This document shows positions 12,140 through 20,724 of a stretch of DNA of 64,000 nt, in pieces. The stretch comes from Trinickia fusca (GTDB lineage: Bacteria > Pseudomonadota > Gammaproteobacteria > Burkholderiales > Burkholderiaceae). Position 1 is the stretch's first letter. Each line of letters opens with the position of its first letter. Location of the stretch: the NCBI RefSeq assembly GCF_003628145.1, contig NZ_RBZV01000002.1, positions 806,001-870,000 of the forward strand, read 5' to 3'. The notes below the pieces were generated by a model. It was not told the DNA's origin, searched no databases, and worked only from the letters and a program-made list of their open reading frames with translations. The position numbers and the translations under genes are program-made.

Positions 12140-12709
12140 TCACGACTTCTTGGCTGCCGTGACGAGGTGGAATTTGATCGACACTTCGTCTGCGACAACC
12201 GAGGTGTCCTTCCACTCGCCGGTACCGACATCGAATTGGGAGCGCTTGATCGGCAGCACCCCGTCGAACACCTGCGTCGCGCCCTGCTGCACGACCGTCA
12301 CGGGCACGACGATCGTTTGCGATTTGCCCTTGATCGTGAGCTTGCCCGTCACGTTATAGCGGTTGGCGCCCGCGGGTGCGATGGCGCTCGAGACGAACGT
12401 CGCTTGCGGGAAGGCCTTCGCGTCGAACCAGTCCTTGCCGCGCACCTGCTCGTTGTAGCTCTCGTCGCCGAGGTCGTAGCTGCCGACGTCGACCGTCAGC
12501 TTGGCGCTGCCGGCTTGTGCCTTGGCCGGATCGAAGGTGAGCTGCGCGTCGAACTTCTTGAACTTGCCTTCGACAGGCACGTTCATCTGTTTGGAGATCG
12601 CCAAGACCGAGCTCTTGGCGATGTCGACCTGGGCGTGCGCCGAACCTGCGGCGACCAGCGACGCCGCGGCGAATGCGGCCAGCATGTAGCGGTAGAACGA
12701 AGCTTTCAT
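12140..12709 (-). CDS. YceI family protein (first copy of the operon)
   Basis: This is a second, divergent YceI-like protein (189 aa from the ATG at 12709; an in-frame ATG six bases upstream is possible). The signal peptide ends AAGSAHAQ. Mature-domain segments [21 protein letters not shown] and [19 protein letters not shown] are YceI-like, but the N-terminal strand lacks the canonical D-x-x-H-T motif of its neighbour and instead reads [19 protein letters not shown]. It lies between the cytochrome b561 gene (24 nt upstream) and the canonical yceI. The two copies are not recent duplicates. Confidence 0.88.
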   Translation of the reverse strand: MKASFYRYMLAAFAAASLVAAGSAHAQVDIAKSSVLAISKQMNVPVEGKFKKFDAQLTFDPAKAQAGSAKLTVDVGSYDLGDESYNEQVRGKDWFDAKAFPQATFVSSAIAPAGANRYNVTGKLTIKGKSQTIVVPVTVVQQGATQVFDGVLPIKRSQFDVGTGEWKDTSVVADEVSIKFHLVTAAKKS

Positions 12710-12732
12710 GTTCATTTCCAATCGGACCTACG

Positions 12733-13293
12733 TTACTTGAGGAAGGGAAGCATTCTCGCGAGCAAGCCGTCGCGATCGATCCACTGGTGCTTGACGGCCG
12801 CCGCCACGTGGACGGCCACGAGGACGGCCAGCCCGTAATTGAGCACCGTGTGCAAGGTCTTGAGCGTCTCCTTGAGCACGGGATCGGGCGCGATGAGTCG
12901 CGGCAGCGGCACGATGCCGAAGTACACGACGGGCACGTTCGCGGCCGAACTGTACAGATATCCCGTAACGGGAATCGCAATCATCAGCACATACAGCAGC
13001 AGGTGCACGACCTGCGCGGCCACGCGCTGCCAGGCCGACATGCGGCGCGGCAACGGCGGCGCCGCATGCGTGAACCGCCAGACGATGCGCAGCACGGCAA
13101 GCGCGAACACCGTCACGCCCATCCATTTGTGCCATGAGAAGTAGCGCAGCTTGGCCGGGGTAAAGCCATGGATGCTGGTCATGACCCAGCCGAGCGTGAA
13201 GCCGCACACCATGAGCAGTGCGATGATCCAGTGAAAGGCGATCGCCCCGCGCGTGTAGCTGTCGGACTCGGCAAACGAAGGCTGACGTGCCAT
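12733..13293 (-). CDS. Cytochrome b561 family protein (CybB-like)
   Basis: This is a 186-aa, four-helix integral membrane di-heme b-type cytochrome. Candidate heme-ligand histidines sit in the usual places: FHWIIALLMV near residue 20, SWHKWMGV near 55, VVHLLLYVLM near 95 and LHTVLNYGLAVLVAVHVAAA with KHQW near 150-170. Family members oxidise ubiquinol or superoxide. It is first in the operon with two yceI genes. There is no Shine-Dalgarno sequence before the ATG; an AT-rich stretch lies immediately upstream and may hold the promoter. Confidence 0.93.
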   Translation of the reverse strand: MARQPSFAESDSYTRGAIAFHWIIALLMVCGFTLGWVMTSIHGFTPAKLRYFSWHKWMGVTVFALAVLRIVWRFTHAAPPLPRRMSAWQRVAAQVVHLLLYVLMIAIPVTGYLYSSAANVPVVYFGIVPLPRLIAPDPVLKETLKTLHTVLNYGLAVLVAVHVAAAVKHQWIDRDGLLARMLPFLK

Positions 13294-13632
13294 GAATATA
13301 TGTAATGAAGCGTAAGAAAACGGTGACCGTGAAAAGAGGCGCAGGCCGCTCGTGCGATAGCCCTCGGCCCCTCAAGGAATACGGCCGCCATGCTACCCCA
13401 AGCAGGAAATGCGTGCGGGCTCGCTTTTCGCTGCATGCCCGCCAAAAGATTCGACCGCGCCAAACGAGCCAGGTGCCGAAAAACGTTCGCACCGCATCCG
13501 ACCCCGCAGCGCAAAAGCGCCCTTTTGTGCTGCGCAAAATGCCCTTTTGGTAAGATTGGCGCGGGTTTGCGGGGAGATCAGCCGGTTCGCGGCCAGTCCC
13601 TTGCAAGCCGTGCTCGACACCGTCGACGCTGG

Positions 13633-14316
13633 ATGCCTATGGATCGAAACGACCTGATTGCATGTCATGAATGCGACGCACTGTTGCACAAACCGCGCTT
13701 AGCGGCCAAGTGCAATGCATGCTGCCCACGCTGCGGCGCCACGCTCTATCGCGCGAGCTCGATCCATCTCGAGCGCATTTGCGCGCTCACGCTCGGCGCG
13801 TTGATCACGTTCCTGATCGCGCAGGCGTTTCCGATCGTCGAAATCGACATGAGCGGCGTCACGTCGCAAACGACGTTGATCGGCGCGCTCGTGGCGTTGT
13901 GGAACGAGGACATGCAACTCGTTGCGATCGCCGTGTTCTGCTCGACGATCCTGTTTCCGCTGACCGAGCTCGTCGCGCTGCTGTACGTGCTGCTGCCGAT
14001 TCGCGCCGGCGTCGTGCCGCCCGGGTTTCACCGCGTGCTGCGCGCGATCCGCTTCGTACGGCCATGGGGCATGATCGAAGTGCTGATGCTCGGCATTCTC
14101 GTCACCATCGTCAAAATGACGAGCCTCGCGCGCGTCGTGCCCGAAGCGGCCCTGTTCGCGTTCGGCGCGCTGACGCTGATGCTCGCGGTCGTGGTGATGT
14201 TCGACCCGCACACGATCTGGGACCTCGCCGATGCGCTGCCCTCGCGCCGGGCCGGCGGCACGCTCGCGCCCGACGCACCCCGCGGCGCTTGCGACAATGG
14301 TCCGGGCTCGCGATGA
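13633..14316 (+). CDS. Paraquat-inducible protein A, first half-protein (PqiA-like)
   Basis: This is a 227-aa inner-membrane protein with an N-terminal zinc-ribbon (CHECDALL followed by CNACCPRCGATL) and four membrane helices. PqiA proteins partner MCE-domain PqiB tubes and the PqiC lipoprotein in lipid traffic between inner and outer membranes. E. coli PqiA is one protein with two such modules; here the modules are separate genes overlapping by ATGA. An alternative start is the ATG six bases downstream (13639), which has GGATG spacing. It is first gene of the pqi operon. Confidence 0.9.
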   Translation: MPMDRNDLIACHECDALLHKPRLAAKCNACCPRCGATLYRASSIHLERICALTLGALITFLIAQAFPIVEIDMSGVTSQTTLIGALVALWNEDMQLVAIAVFCSTILFPLTELVALLYVLLPIRAGVVPPGFHRVLRAIRFVRPWGMIEVLMLGILVTIVKMTSLARVVPEAALFAFGALTLMLAVVVMFDPHTIWDLADALPSRRAGGTLAPDAPRGACDNGPGSR

Positions 14317-14987
14317 AGTACCTTAGCGCTGCGCGCGCCGGCATGATCGGCTGCCATGCCTGCGGCAAGGTGAACGCGTGCGAGACCCCGCCCGACGCCG
14401 CCACGCCGCCACCACGCTGCTCGCGCTGCGGCGCGCCGCTCCATCGGCGCAACCCCGACAGCATCACGCGCACGTGGGCGCTCCTGATCGCCGCCGCGCT
14501 GCTGTACATCCCCGCCAATCTGCTGCCCGTCCTGCACACGACGTCGCTGTTCGGCGACGAGGACGACACGATCATGAGCGGCGTCGTCTACTTCTGGGTG
14601 TCGGGCGACTGGCCGCTCGCCGTCATCGTGTTCGTGGCGAGCATCCTCGTGCCGATGCTCAAGCTGTCCGTGCTCGCGCTGCTCGCGTTCACGGCGCAGC
14701 GCCGCTCGCGCTGGCGCCCGCACGAGCGCACGCAGCTCTATCGCATCGTCGAGCGCATCGGCCGCTGGTCGATGCTCGATGTGTTCGTCGTCACGCTGAC
14801 CGTTGCGCTCGTGCGCTTCAAGTCGCTCGCCGTCATCACAGCCGGCTGGGGGGCGCTCGCGTTCGCGGCCGTCGTCGTGCTGACGATGATCGCTTCCATG
14901 CAATTCGATCCGCGCCTCATCTGGGACGACCTCGACCTTGACACCGACGAGGCTCCCCGCACGCCATCAGGACAACAACATGACTAG
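14313..14987 (+). CDS. Paraquat-inducible protein A, second half-protein (PqiA-like)
   Basis: This is the second PqiA module, 224 aa, with its own zinc-ribbon (IGCHACGKVNAC then PPRCSRCGAPL) and four transmembrane helices (e.g. WALLIAAALLYIPANLLPVL). The ATG at 14313 overlaps the stop of the first module (ATGA), which argues for translational coupling and equal amounts of the two halves. Its own stop overlaps the pqiB start by 8 nt. Function is inferred from family and operon: inner-membrane partner of the PqiB tube. Confidence 0.9.
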   Translation: MKYLSAARAGMIGCHACGKVNACETPPDAATPPPRCSRCGAPLHRRNPDSITRTWALLIAAALLYIPANLLPVLHTTSLFGDEDDTIMSGVVYFWVSGDWPLAVIVFVASILVPMLKLSVLALLAFTAQRRSRWRPHERTQLYRIVERIGRWSMLDVFVVTLTVALVRFKSLAVITAGWGALAFAAVVVLTMIASMQFDPRLIWDDLDLDTDEAPRTPSGQQHD

Positions 14988-16626
14988 CCCCCCAGGACAG
15001 CCCCCTCAATCGAACGGCGAGAAGCCGCGTGGCCCCGAGGTGCCGGCGCCGCTGAGCGTGCCGAGAAGCCGCTGGCTGCCTTCGCTCGTGTGGCTCGTGC
15101 CGCTCGTGGCAGCGCTCGTGGGCATCGCGCTGGTCGTGAAGGCCGTCGTCGATCGTGGCCCCACGATCACGATCAGCTTCTCGACGGCCGAAGGGCTCGA
15201 ACCCGGCAAGACGAAGGTCAAGTACAAGGACGTCGACATCGGCGCGGTCAAGACGATCCGCCTGTCGCACGACCATACGCGGGTCGTCGTCGAAGTGCAG
15301 CTCACCAAGGAAGCCGAAGATTTCGCGGTGCAGGACACGCGGTTCTGGATCGTACGGCCGCGCATCGGCACGAGTGGTGTCTCGGGTCTCGGCACGCTGC
15401 TCTCCGGGGCGTACATCGGCGTCGACGCCGGCCACTCGCACGACTCGCAGACCGACTTCGTCGGCCTCGAGAAGCCGCCCGCCGTCACCGGCGACCAGAA
15501 AGGCCGGCAGTACACGCTGCACGGCGCGTCGCTGGGCTCAGTCGACATCGGTTCGCCCATCTATTACCGCCGCGTGCAGGTGGGCCAGGTCGTCGGCTTT
15601 TCGCTCGACAAGGACGGCAAGGGCGTAACGGTCAACGCCTTCGTCGATGCGCCCTACGACCAGTACGTAGGCAGCAATTCACGCTGGTGGCATGCGAGCG
15701 GTGTCGATCTGCGACTCGATTCGAGCGGCCTGAAACTGAACACGCAATCGCTCGCAACGGTCATCGTCGGCGGCATCGCGTTCCAGTCGCCGCCGGGACA
15801 GGCCGTCGGTAACGTCGCGCCCGGCGACACCGTGTTCGTGCTCGCCGCCGACGAAGCCGACGCGATGCGCGCGCCGGACGGCCCGCCGCTGACCGTCGTC
15901 ATGAACTTCGGCCAGTCGGTGCGCGGGCTGTCGGTGGGCGCCACCGTCGACTTCCGCGGCATCGAGCTCGGCGAAGTGACGGGCATCGGCATCGAATACG
16001 ATCCGAAGGCGCGCGACTTCACGATGCCGGTGACGATGAACCTGTATCCGAACCGCCTCGGCAGGCGGTTCAGCGAGTCGGTGCAGCGCGGCGGCGAGAC
16101 GGCCGGCAAGGCACTGTTGCGCGACCTCGTCGCACACGGGCTGCGCGGCCAGTTGCGCACCGGCAATCTGTTGACGAGCCAGCTCTATGTGGCACTCGAC
16201 GTGTTCCCGAAGGCGCCTGCCGTGCAGTTCGACGCGAACCGCACCCCGCTCGAGCTGCCGACCGTGCCCAACACGCTCGAGGAACTGCAGGTGCAGGTGG
16301 CCGACATTGCCAAGAAGCTCAATCAGATTCCGTTCGACGAGATCAGCAAGAACCTGAACGGCACGCTCGAGCATGCCGACGGCCTGTTCAAGCAGCTCGA
16401 CACCGAGCTCGCGCCGCAAGCACGCGACACGCTCGCGGCCGCGCGCAAGACGTTCGACTCGGCACAAGCGGCGCTGCAGCAAGACTCGCCACTGCAATCG
16501 GACATGCACCAGGCGCTCGGCCAGCTCACGCAGACGTTGCAATCGCTGAACGCACTCGCCGACTACCTCGAGCGGCACCCCGAATCGCTGCTGCGCGGCA
16601 AGGCTCAGGATCAACAACGACCATGA
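14980..16626 (+). CDS. pqiB: Intermembrane transport protein PqiB (MCE domains)
   Basis: PqiB is a 548-aa membrane-anchored protein with three MCE domains in series; in E. coli PqiB hexamers form a periplasm-spanning channel for lipids. One N-terminal transmembrane helix lies around residues 30-50 (LVWLVPLVAALVGIALVVKA). MCE repeats begin near residues 55, 165 and 290 with the signatures TISFSTAEGLEPGKTKVKYKD, GSPIYYRRVQVGQVVGF and VGATVDFRGIELGEVTGI. The C-terminal ~110 residues are a helical, probably coiled-coil segment rich in Leu and Gln. Start and stop both overlap neighbouring genes. Confidence 0.95.
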   Translation: MTSPPGQPPQSNGEKPRGPEVPAPLSVPRSRWLPSLVWLVPLVAALVGIALVVKAVVDRGPTITISFSTAEGLEPGKTKVKYKDVDIGAVKTIRLSHDHTRVVVEVQLTKEAEDFAVQDTRFWIVRPRIGTSGVSGLGTLLSGAYIGVDAGHSHDSQTDFVGLEKPPAVTGDQKGRQYTLHGASLGSVDIGSPIYYRRVQVGQVVGFSLDKDGKGVTVNAFVDAPYDQYVGSNSRWWHASGVDLRLDSSGLKLNTQSLATVIVGGIAFQSPPGQAVGNVAPGDTVFVLAADEADAMRAPDGPPLTVVMNFGQSVRGLSVGATVDFRGIELGEVTGIGIEYDPKARDFTMPVTMNLYPNRLGRRFSESVQRGGETAGKALLRDLVAHGLRGQLRTGNLLTSQLYVALDVFPKAPAVQFDANRTPLELPTVPNTLEELQVQVADIAKKLNQIPFDEISKNLNGTLEHADGLFKQLDTELAPQARDTLAAARKTFDSAQAALQQDSPLQSDMHQALGQLTQTLQSLNALADYLERHPESLLRGKAQDQQRP

Positions 16627-17336
16627 CACTCGAACGATTCCCGTACTCCTTGCGCACGCTCGCGCTCGTTGCCGCCTGCGCCGGCGCCGCCATGCTGACG
16701 GCTTGCTCGTCGTCGCCGCCGAGCCGCTTTTATACGCTCGGGGCGGGCAGCAGCACCAGCAACGCGGCGACGCCTTCGAACAGCGCCGCGCCTGCGATCA
16801 AGCCGGCGTTCCTGATCGAAGTGCCGCCCGTCGACGTGCCGTCGCAGATCGCGCGCAATCAGCTCGTCGTGCAAACGAGCGAGGCGCGCGTCGACGTGCT
16901 CGAGCAGGAACGGTGGGCTTCGATGCCGGCCGACGAGATCCGCCGTGCGGTGTCGGGCGACCTGGCCGCTCGGCTCGGCACGTTCGACGTGTTCGGCACG
17001 CCGTACCCGGACGGCGTGCCCGTCTATCGCATCAGCGTGAACGTGCAGCGGTTCGAATCGTGGCCGGCCTCGCACACGGTGCTGGCGGCGGTGTGGAGCG
17101 TGCGCGCCGTGCATGCGCAATCCGGTTTGACTTGCCGCACGCGCGCAACCGAGCAGGTCGGCGCAGGCTACGACGCGCTGGTCGAGGGTCATCGGCGCGC
17201 GCTCGCGCAAATGGCCGACGAGATCACGGTGGCCGTTCGGCAGCTCGCTGCGGGCGCGGGTGCAGGCACGCTCGCGGCTCATCTGCAGGATTGCGCGATC
17301 GAGAGCCGATCGCCGACGAAACCGGGCGGCGCGTAA
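16623..17336 (+). CDS. pqiC: PqiC family outer-membrane lipoprotein
   Basis: This is a 237-aa lipoprotein. The signal peptide ends with the lipobox LTAC at about residue 28, followed by SSSPPSRFYTLG, the characteristic start of the ABC-type transport auxiliary/PqiC (DUF330) fold. PqiC anchors the periplasmic end of PqiB to the outer membrane. Its ATG overlaps the pqiB stop (ATGA). It is last in the pqi operon. A Ser/Asn/Ala-rich linker follows the lipid anchor. Confidence 0.92.
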   Translation: MTLERFPYSLRTLALVAACAGAAMLTACSSSPPSRFYTLGAGSSTSNAATPSNSAAPAIKPAFLIEVPPVDVPSQIARNQLVVQTSEARVDVLEQERWASMPADEIRRAVSGDLAARLGTFDVFGTPYPDGVPVYRISVNVQRFESWPASHTVLAAVWSVRAVHAQSGLTCRTRATEQVGAGYDALVEGHRRALAQMADEITVAVRQLAAGAGAGTLAAHLQDCAIESRSPTKPGGA

Positions 17337-17462
17337 CGCGCTTGCATGGTGTTATCGCGTCGCCCTAAAAAGAAAGAAGGGGCCAGGCGACGCGAGCGCA
17401 GACAATGGCGTGGCGGGGGCCTCATGCCGCGCCGTTTCATCCCTTGATATGGAATACATCGA

Positions 17463-19349
17463 ATGACAACAAAATCCATACGCCACACGCTGATCGCGGC
17501 AGCCATCGCGTTGACCACCGCGGCGCCTGTCATGGGCGCTACCGTCAAGCCGTTCGGACCCGACGCGACGATGCTGTCCGACGACATCGCCTATGACGTG
17601 CACGCCGACGGTACGCACATCATGGAAGAAACCGAGCGCGTGCGTATCGACAGCGATCGCGGCATCAAGCGCTACGCACAGATGTCGCTGCATTGCAGCA
17701 CGTCGCTCGAAGCGCTCGACGTGCTCGAGGCCTACACGACGACGAAGGACGGCAAACGTCTCGACGTTGCGCCCGACAAGATCATCGTTCAGCAAAGTCC
17801 CCAGAGTGCCGGTGCGCCGACGTTCGACGACGGCAAGGTGAAGACGGTCGTGTTCTCCGACGTGACCGTCGGTTCGACCGTCACACTGCACGTGCGCAAA
17901 ACGCAAAAGCAGGCGATGTTTCCGGGACAATTCTCAGCCATCGAACACTTCGGCGATGACAAGCCTATCGAGTCGGCGCGCGTGACGCTGCGCGCGCCTG
18001 CCTCGCTGACGTTGCACGTCGATGCGCGGGGCATGCAAGGCGGACGCACCGCGCCAGACGCGCCGGGCATGCAGCGCTGGCAATGGACGCTCGAACATAC
18101 GAGCGCGCACGTGCCCGAGCTGGGCTCGGTCAGCGTCGCAGACCGCGATCCCTACGTCGCGATGACGACTTTCGCCGATTTTCCGGCGGTCGGTGCTGCA
18201 TACCTCACGCGCGCCGAGCCGAAGACCGCCGTCACGCCTTCCGTGCGCGAACTGGCCGACTCACTCACCAAGGGCGTAACCGATCGGCGCAAGCAGGCCG
18301 AAATCCTCTACAACTGGGTCAGCGAAAACGTTCGCTATGTCGCGATCTATCTGGGCTTCGGCGGTCTCGTGCCTCACGAGGCGAGTGACATCCTCGCCGC
18401 CCGCTATGGCGATTGCAAGGACCACGTAACGCTGCTCGAAGCGTTGCTTGCGGCAAAGGGCATCAAGAGCAGCCCTGTGCTCGTCAACGCGGGCGCGACC
18501 TACCGGTTGCCGAAGGTGGCCGCCCCGCTCGGCGTGTTCGACCATGCCATCACGTACCTGCCCGAGTTCAAGCTGTACGTCGACTCGACGCCGGGCTTCG
18601 CACGCTTCGGCACGTTGCCGATCGTCGAGTCGGGCAAGCCGGCGCTCGTAGCCGACGATGGCAGCGGCCGTGCAGCCATCGTGACGCTTCCGCAATTCGA
18701 CGCGAAGACGGCGAGCGTGCAGGTGACGACGAAAGTCGCGCTGGACAGCGACGGCAACGCAAAAGGCACGAGCGAGATCGACAACATGGGGGCGTTCGAC
18801 TGGATCACGCGCGAGTTTTTCTCGTCCATCGCGCCCGGCGTCGAACCGGAGGTCGCGAGCCGCATGCTGACGCTGACGGGACAGAGCGGCACCGGCACGT
18901 TCACGCATACGCCCGTGCACGACCTGACACAACCGTTCGTCTATAAGGCCGAATTCGAGCTGCCCGCCTATGCATCGTTCCCGGGGCCTGGCGCGATGCG
19001 GGTGTCGATGGGGCTCGGTAGCCTCAGCGGCATCTCGACGGCGTTCGAGCAGTGCGCGGCGACGACACGCGACTTCGGCATGCCGGTCGTGAGCCGCCAC
19101 GTCAGCGAGACGACCATCGTGACGCTGCCCGACGGCGTGACGATCGCGAATCTGCCGAAGCCCGCCGACATCGAATCGCCGTTCGGCTCGTATGCGTCGA
19201 AGTACACACGCGACGGTCGCACGGTGACGGTCACGCGCACGCTCGATCTCGCGCTGCCCGGGCCGGTGCTCGAGCCGGAGCAGTATCCGGCATTCAGGAA
19301 GATGGGGCTGGCGGTGATGCGTGACTTGGGCACACAGCTCGTGTATTAA
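17463..19349 (+). CDS. Exported DUF3857 / transglutaminase-like protein
   Basis: This is a 628-aa protein with a Sec signal peptide (cleavage near APVMGA). Residues ~50-220 match the DUF3857 beta-domain (IMEETERVRIDSDRGIKRY). A transglutaminase-like cysteine-protease core follows at ~270-400, with an apparent catalytic triad: Cys in RYGDCKDHVTLL, His in FDHAITYLP and Asp in LYVDSTPGF. The C-terminal third is a beta-rich domain. Such proteins are periplasmic or surface-exposed; their substrates are largely unknown. It stands alone, 126 nt after pqiC, with a degenerate spacer; no partner gene is visible. Confidence 0.88.
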   Translation: MTTKSIRHTLIAAAIALTTAAPVMGATVKPFGPDATMLSDDIAYDVHADGTHIMEETERVRIDSDRGIKRYAQMSLHCSTSLEALDVLEAYTTTKDGKRLDVAPDKIIVQQSPQSAGAPTFDDGKVKTVVFSDVTVGSTVTLHVRKTQKQAMFPGQFSAIEHFGDDKPIESARVTLRAPASLTLHVDARGMQGGRTAPDAPGMQRWQWTLEHTSAHVPELGSVSVADRDPYVAMTTFADFPAVGAAYLTRAEPKTAVTPSVRELADSLTKGVTDRRKQAEILYNWVSENVRYVAIYLGFGGLVPHEASDILAARYGDCKDHVTLLEALLAAKGIKSSPVLVNAGATYRLPKVAAPLGVFDHAITYLPEFKLYVDSTPGFARFGTLPIVESGKPALVADDGSGRAAIVTLPQFDAKTASVQVTTKVALDSDGNAKGTSEIDNMGAFDWITREFFSSIAPGVEPEVASRMLTLTGQSGTGTFTHTPVHDLTQPFVYKAEFELPAYASFPGPGAMRVSMGLGSLSGISTAFEQCAATTRDFGMPVVSRHVSETTIVTLPDGVTIANLPKPADIESPFGSYASKYTRDGRTVTVTRTLDLALPGPVLEPEQYPAFRKMGLAVMRDLGTQLVY

Positions 19350-19619
19350 GCGTCGTGCGGATCAGGGTCGATCACACCCTGCGTCGGCGCGCACGATAAC
19401 GGTAGCTAGATTGGGTCGCGTTATTTGACATCGCAGCACTTGCAGTGGATCTGCAGGCATAGTGGAGCGTGGCCGCCTTGCAGCAGGCGCGGAAGCCCTG
19501 TACCATTAGTAGCGGTAGCGTATGAACGGAACGGCGGGAGCCGTGCGTTACCCCCGCCCCGTAAGGGGTCGTCACCCAAGTGTGGCGATAGCCAAGAGGT
19601 CCGATTAGCAGTTTGAATG
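19350..19619. other. Gene-poor stretch ending in a plus-strand terminator
   Basis: No convincing protein gene is seen here. Reading frames on the minus strand are short and Arg/Ala-rich. Base composition is more mixed than in the flanking genes. A consensus -35-like TTGACA occurs at 19425-19430 but without a matching -10 box. The section 19530-19600 contains several GC-rich inverted segments. The stretch ends in a strong rho-independent terminator on the plus strand, so an unannotated small RNA or the remains of a mobile element is possible. Confidence 0.4.
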
Positions 19620-19649
19620 AGGCCCCTTTTCGAGGGGCCTTTTTCTTTT
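19620..19649 (+). terminator. Intrinsic terminator with no obvious upstream gene
   Basis: AGGCCCC pairs with GGGGCCT across a 7-nt loop and is followed by TTTTTCTTTT on the plus strand. It is 270 nt beyond the DUF3857 gene, far for that gene's own terminator. Confidence 0.85.
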
Positions 19650-19677
19650 CCGGGCAACCTGCCGGCTGCCGTCACTG

Positions 19678-20220
19678 TCAGCGCATTGGCTCCTTGATCG
19701 GTCGATTGGTCAGTGTGTTGTGGAGAATCACGTGTAGTCGGATCGGCCTCTTCTTCGGGCGGTTGCCCGCGTGGGCGCCGTCCCGCACATCGGCACTCTG
19801 GACGAACAGGTTGAGTACACCGCGCTCGGTCGCGCGCGACGCGGTGAAGTACACCTCGTATTCCTGCGTCGTGCCTTGCTCGTCGACGACCTCCACCGTG
19901 AAAAAGTTGCCCTTGCCGGTGTGATAGCACGGCCGGCCAGCCAGTCCATCGATGATCGCCGGCAGTAGCATGGAGAGCCGATAGCGCCGCAGACAGAACA
20001 CCCGTGTTTCACGCGAGTCGCTGTAGAGCAGGGCCGGATCAATTACCTCGCCCGCTTCGGCCGAACGCGTGAAGCAGTGCAAGCCGAAGATGAGCTGTAC
20101 CGCGTACGTGCGCTCGGGATGCTCGCCCTTAGCTGGCTGGAGGATTTCGACGCGGCGCGGATGTAGGTGGGACAGGTTGTACTTGACACCAGCGTACGAA
20201 AAGGCCTGCCATGCAATCAT
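19678..20220 (-). CDS. Hypothetical protein, unrecognised family
   Basis: I do not recognise a functional family. The frame encodes 180 aa from the ATG at 20220 (MIAWQAFSYAGVKYNLSHLHP); it stays open to an ATG at 20298, which would add 26 very basic residues. The protein is soluble, without signal peptide or membrane segment. Notable parts are an aromatic N-terminal strand YNLSHLHPRRVEIL, the central FCLRRYRLSMLLPAIIDGLAGR, and a strand-rich GNFFTVEVVDEQ/YEVYFTASRATER. The segment order (beta start, FCxxRY, LP helix, F/Y-rich strands) looks like a family I have seen scattered in accessory regions, but I cannot name it. It sits beside an IS3-type transposase relic, consistent with horizontal origin. 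Confidence 0.6.
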   Translation of the reverse strand: MIAWQAFSYAGVKYNLSHLHPRRVEILQPAKGEHPERTYAVQLIFGLHCFTRSAEAGEVIDPALLYSDSRETRVFCLRRYRLSMLLPAIIDGLAGRPCYHTGKGNFFTVEVVDEQGTTQEYEVYFTASRATERGVLNLFVQSADVRDGAHAGNRPKKRPIRLHVILHNTLTNRPIKEPMR

Positions 20221-20439
20221 GAAGCGGCGGCCTCGTTTCTGGCTGCGGCCGCGCGTCTTGCTTTGACGGTGGCGGACTTCGCGCCCAAGTTGCGCCATTC
20301 GCTGCTGAGTTCGAGCTCAGACAGAACGACGGTTGTACTCTGATGTGCAGGTGTAGTCGGCACAGCTTCTTTCTTGGCTGTGATTTTCGCTTCCACGATG
20401 GAGCTCCGGTAAGCCAGTGGGAGCCGTATCCGGGAGCAA

Positions 20440-20515
20440 CCCGCGGCGGCTTCGTGAAGACGATGAAGCGCGACTACATCCCCGTCATGCCTAAGCCCGA
20501 CGCCATAATGACACA
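20440..20515 (+). pseudogene. Relic of an IS3-family transposase (integrase-domain fragment)
   Basis: The plus-strand translation at 20447-20511 reads GGFVKTMKRDYIPVMPKPDA. This matches the well-known C-terminal segment of IS2/IS3-type OrfB transposases (ESFVKTMKRDY...MPKPDA) around and after the last catalytic Glu. The Glu itself is lost (GGF where ESF is expected), and homology stops abruptly on both sides. There is no intact IS, no terminal repeats that I can find, and no partner orfA. The surrounding 20221-20724 otherwise holds no gene. Confidence 0.7.
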
Positions 20516-20724
20516 GCGCAAATCTCGCCTAAATGAAATATCAGTCGCGATGTAAATTCTCGCGCAGGACCAATTCAGCAGCTCAAGTATGAGGCGGCGT
20601 CCGGCAGTGCAGGGACGAATCGAGTAGCGCCATCAATGCCGCCCGCACCACAACTGCAACGCCTGGCCCAGCCCGATGCGGCACAAGTACAATGTCGTCT
20701 TTGCACGCATCGCCTCTGCCCCCC

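Noticed and set aside
11478-12709. The two yceI genes as a recent tandem duplication
   Set aside because: The proteins share fold-level features only; sequence and N-terminal motifs differ too much for recent duplication.
19580-19619. tRNA-like string (D-arm-like GATAGCCAAGAGG)
   Set aside because: No matching anticodon, T-arm or acceptor pairing could be built; treated as chance.
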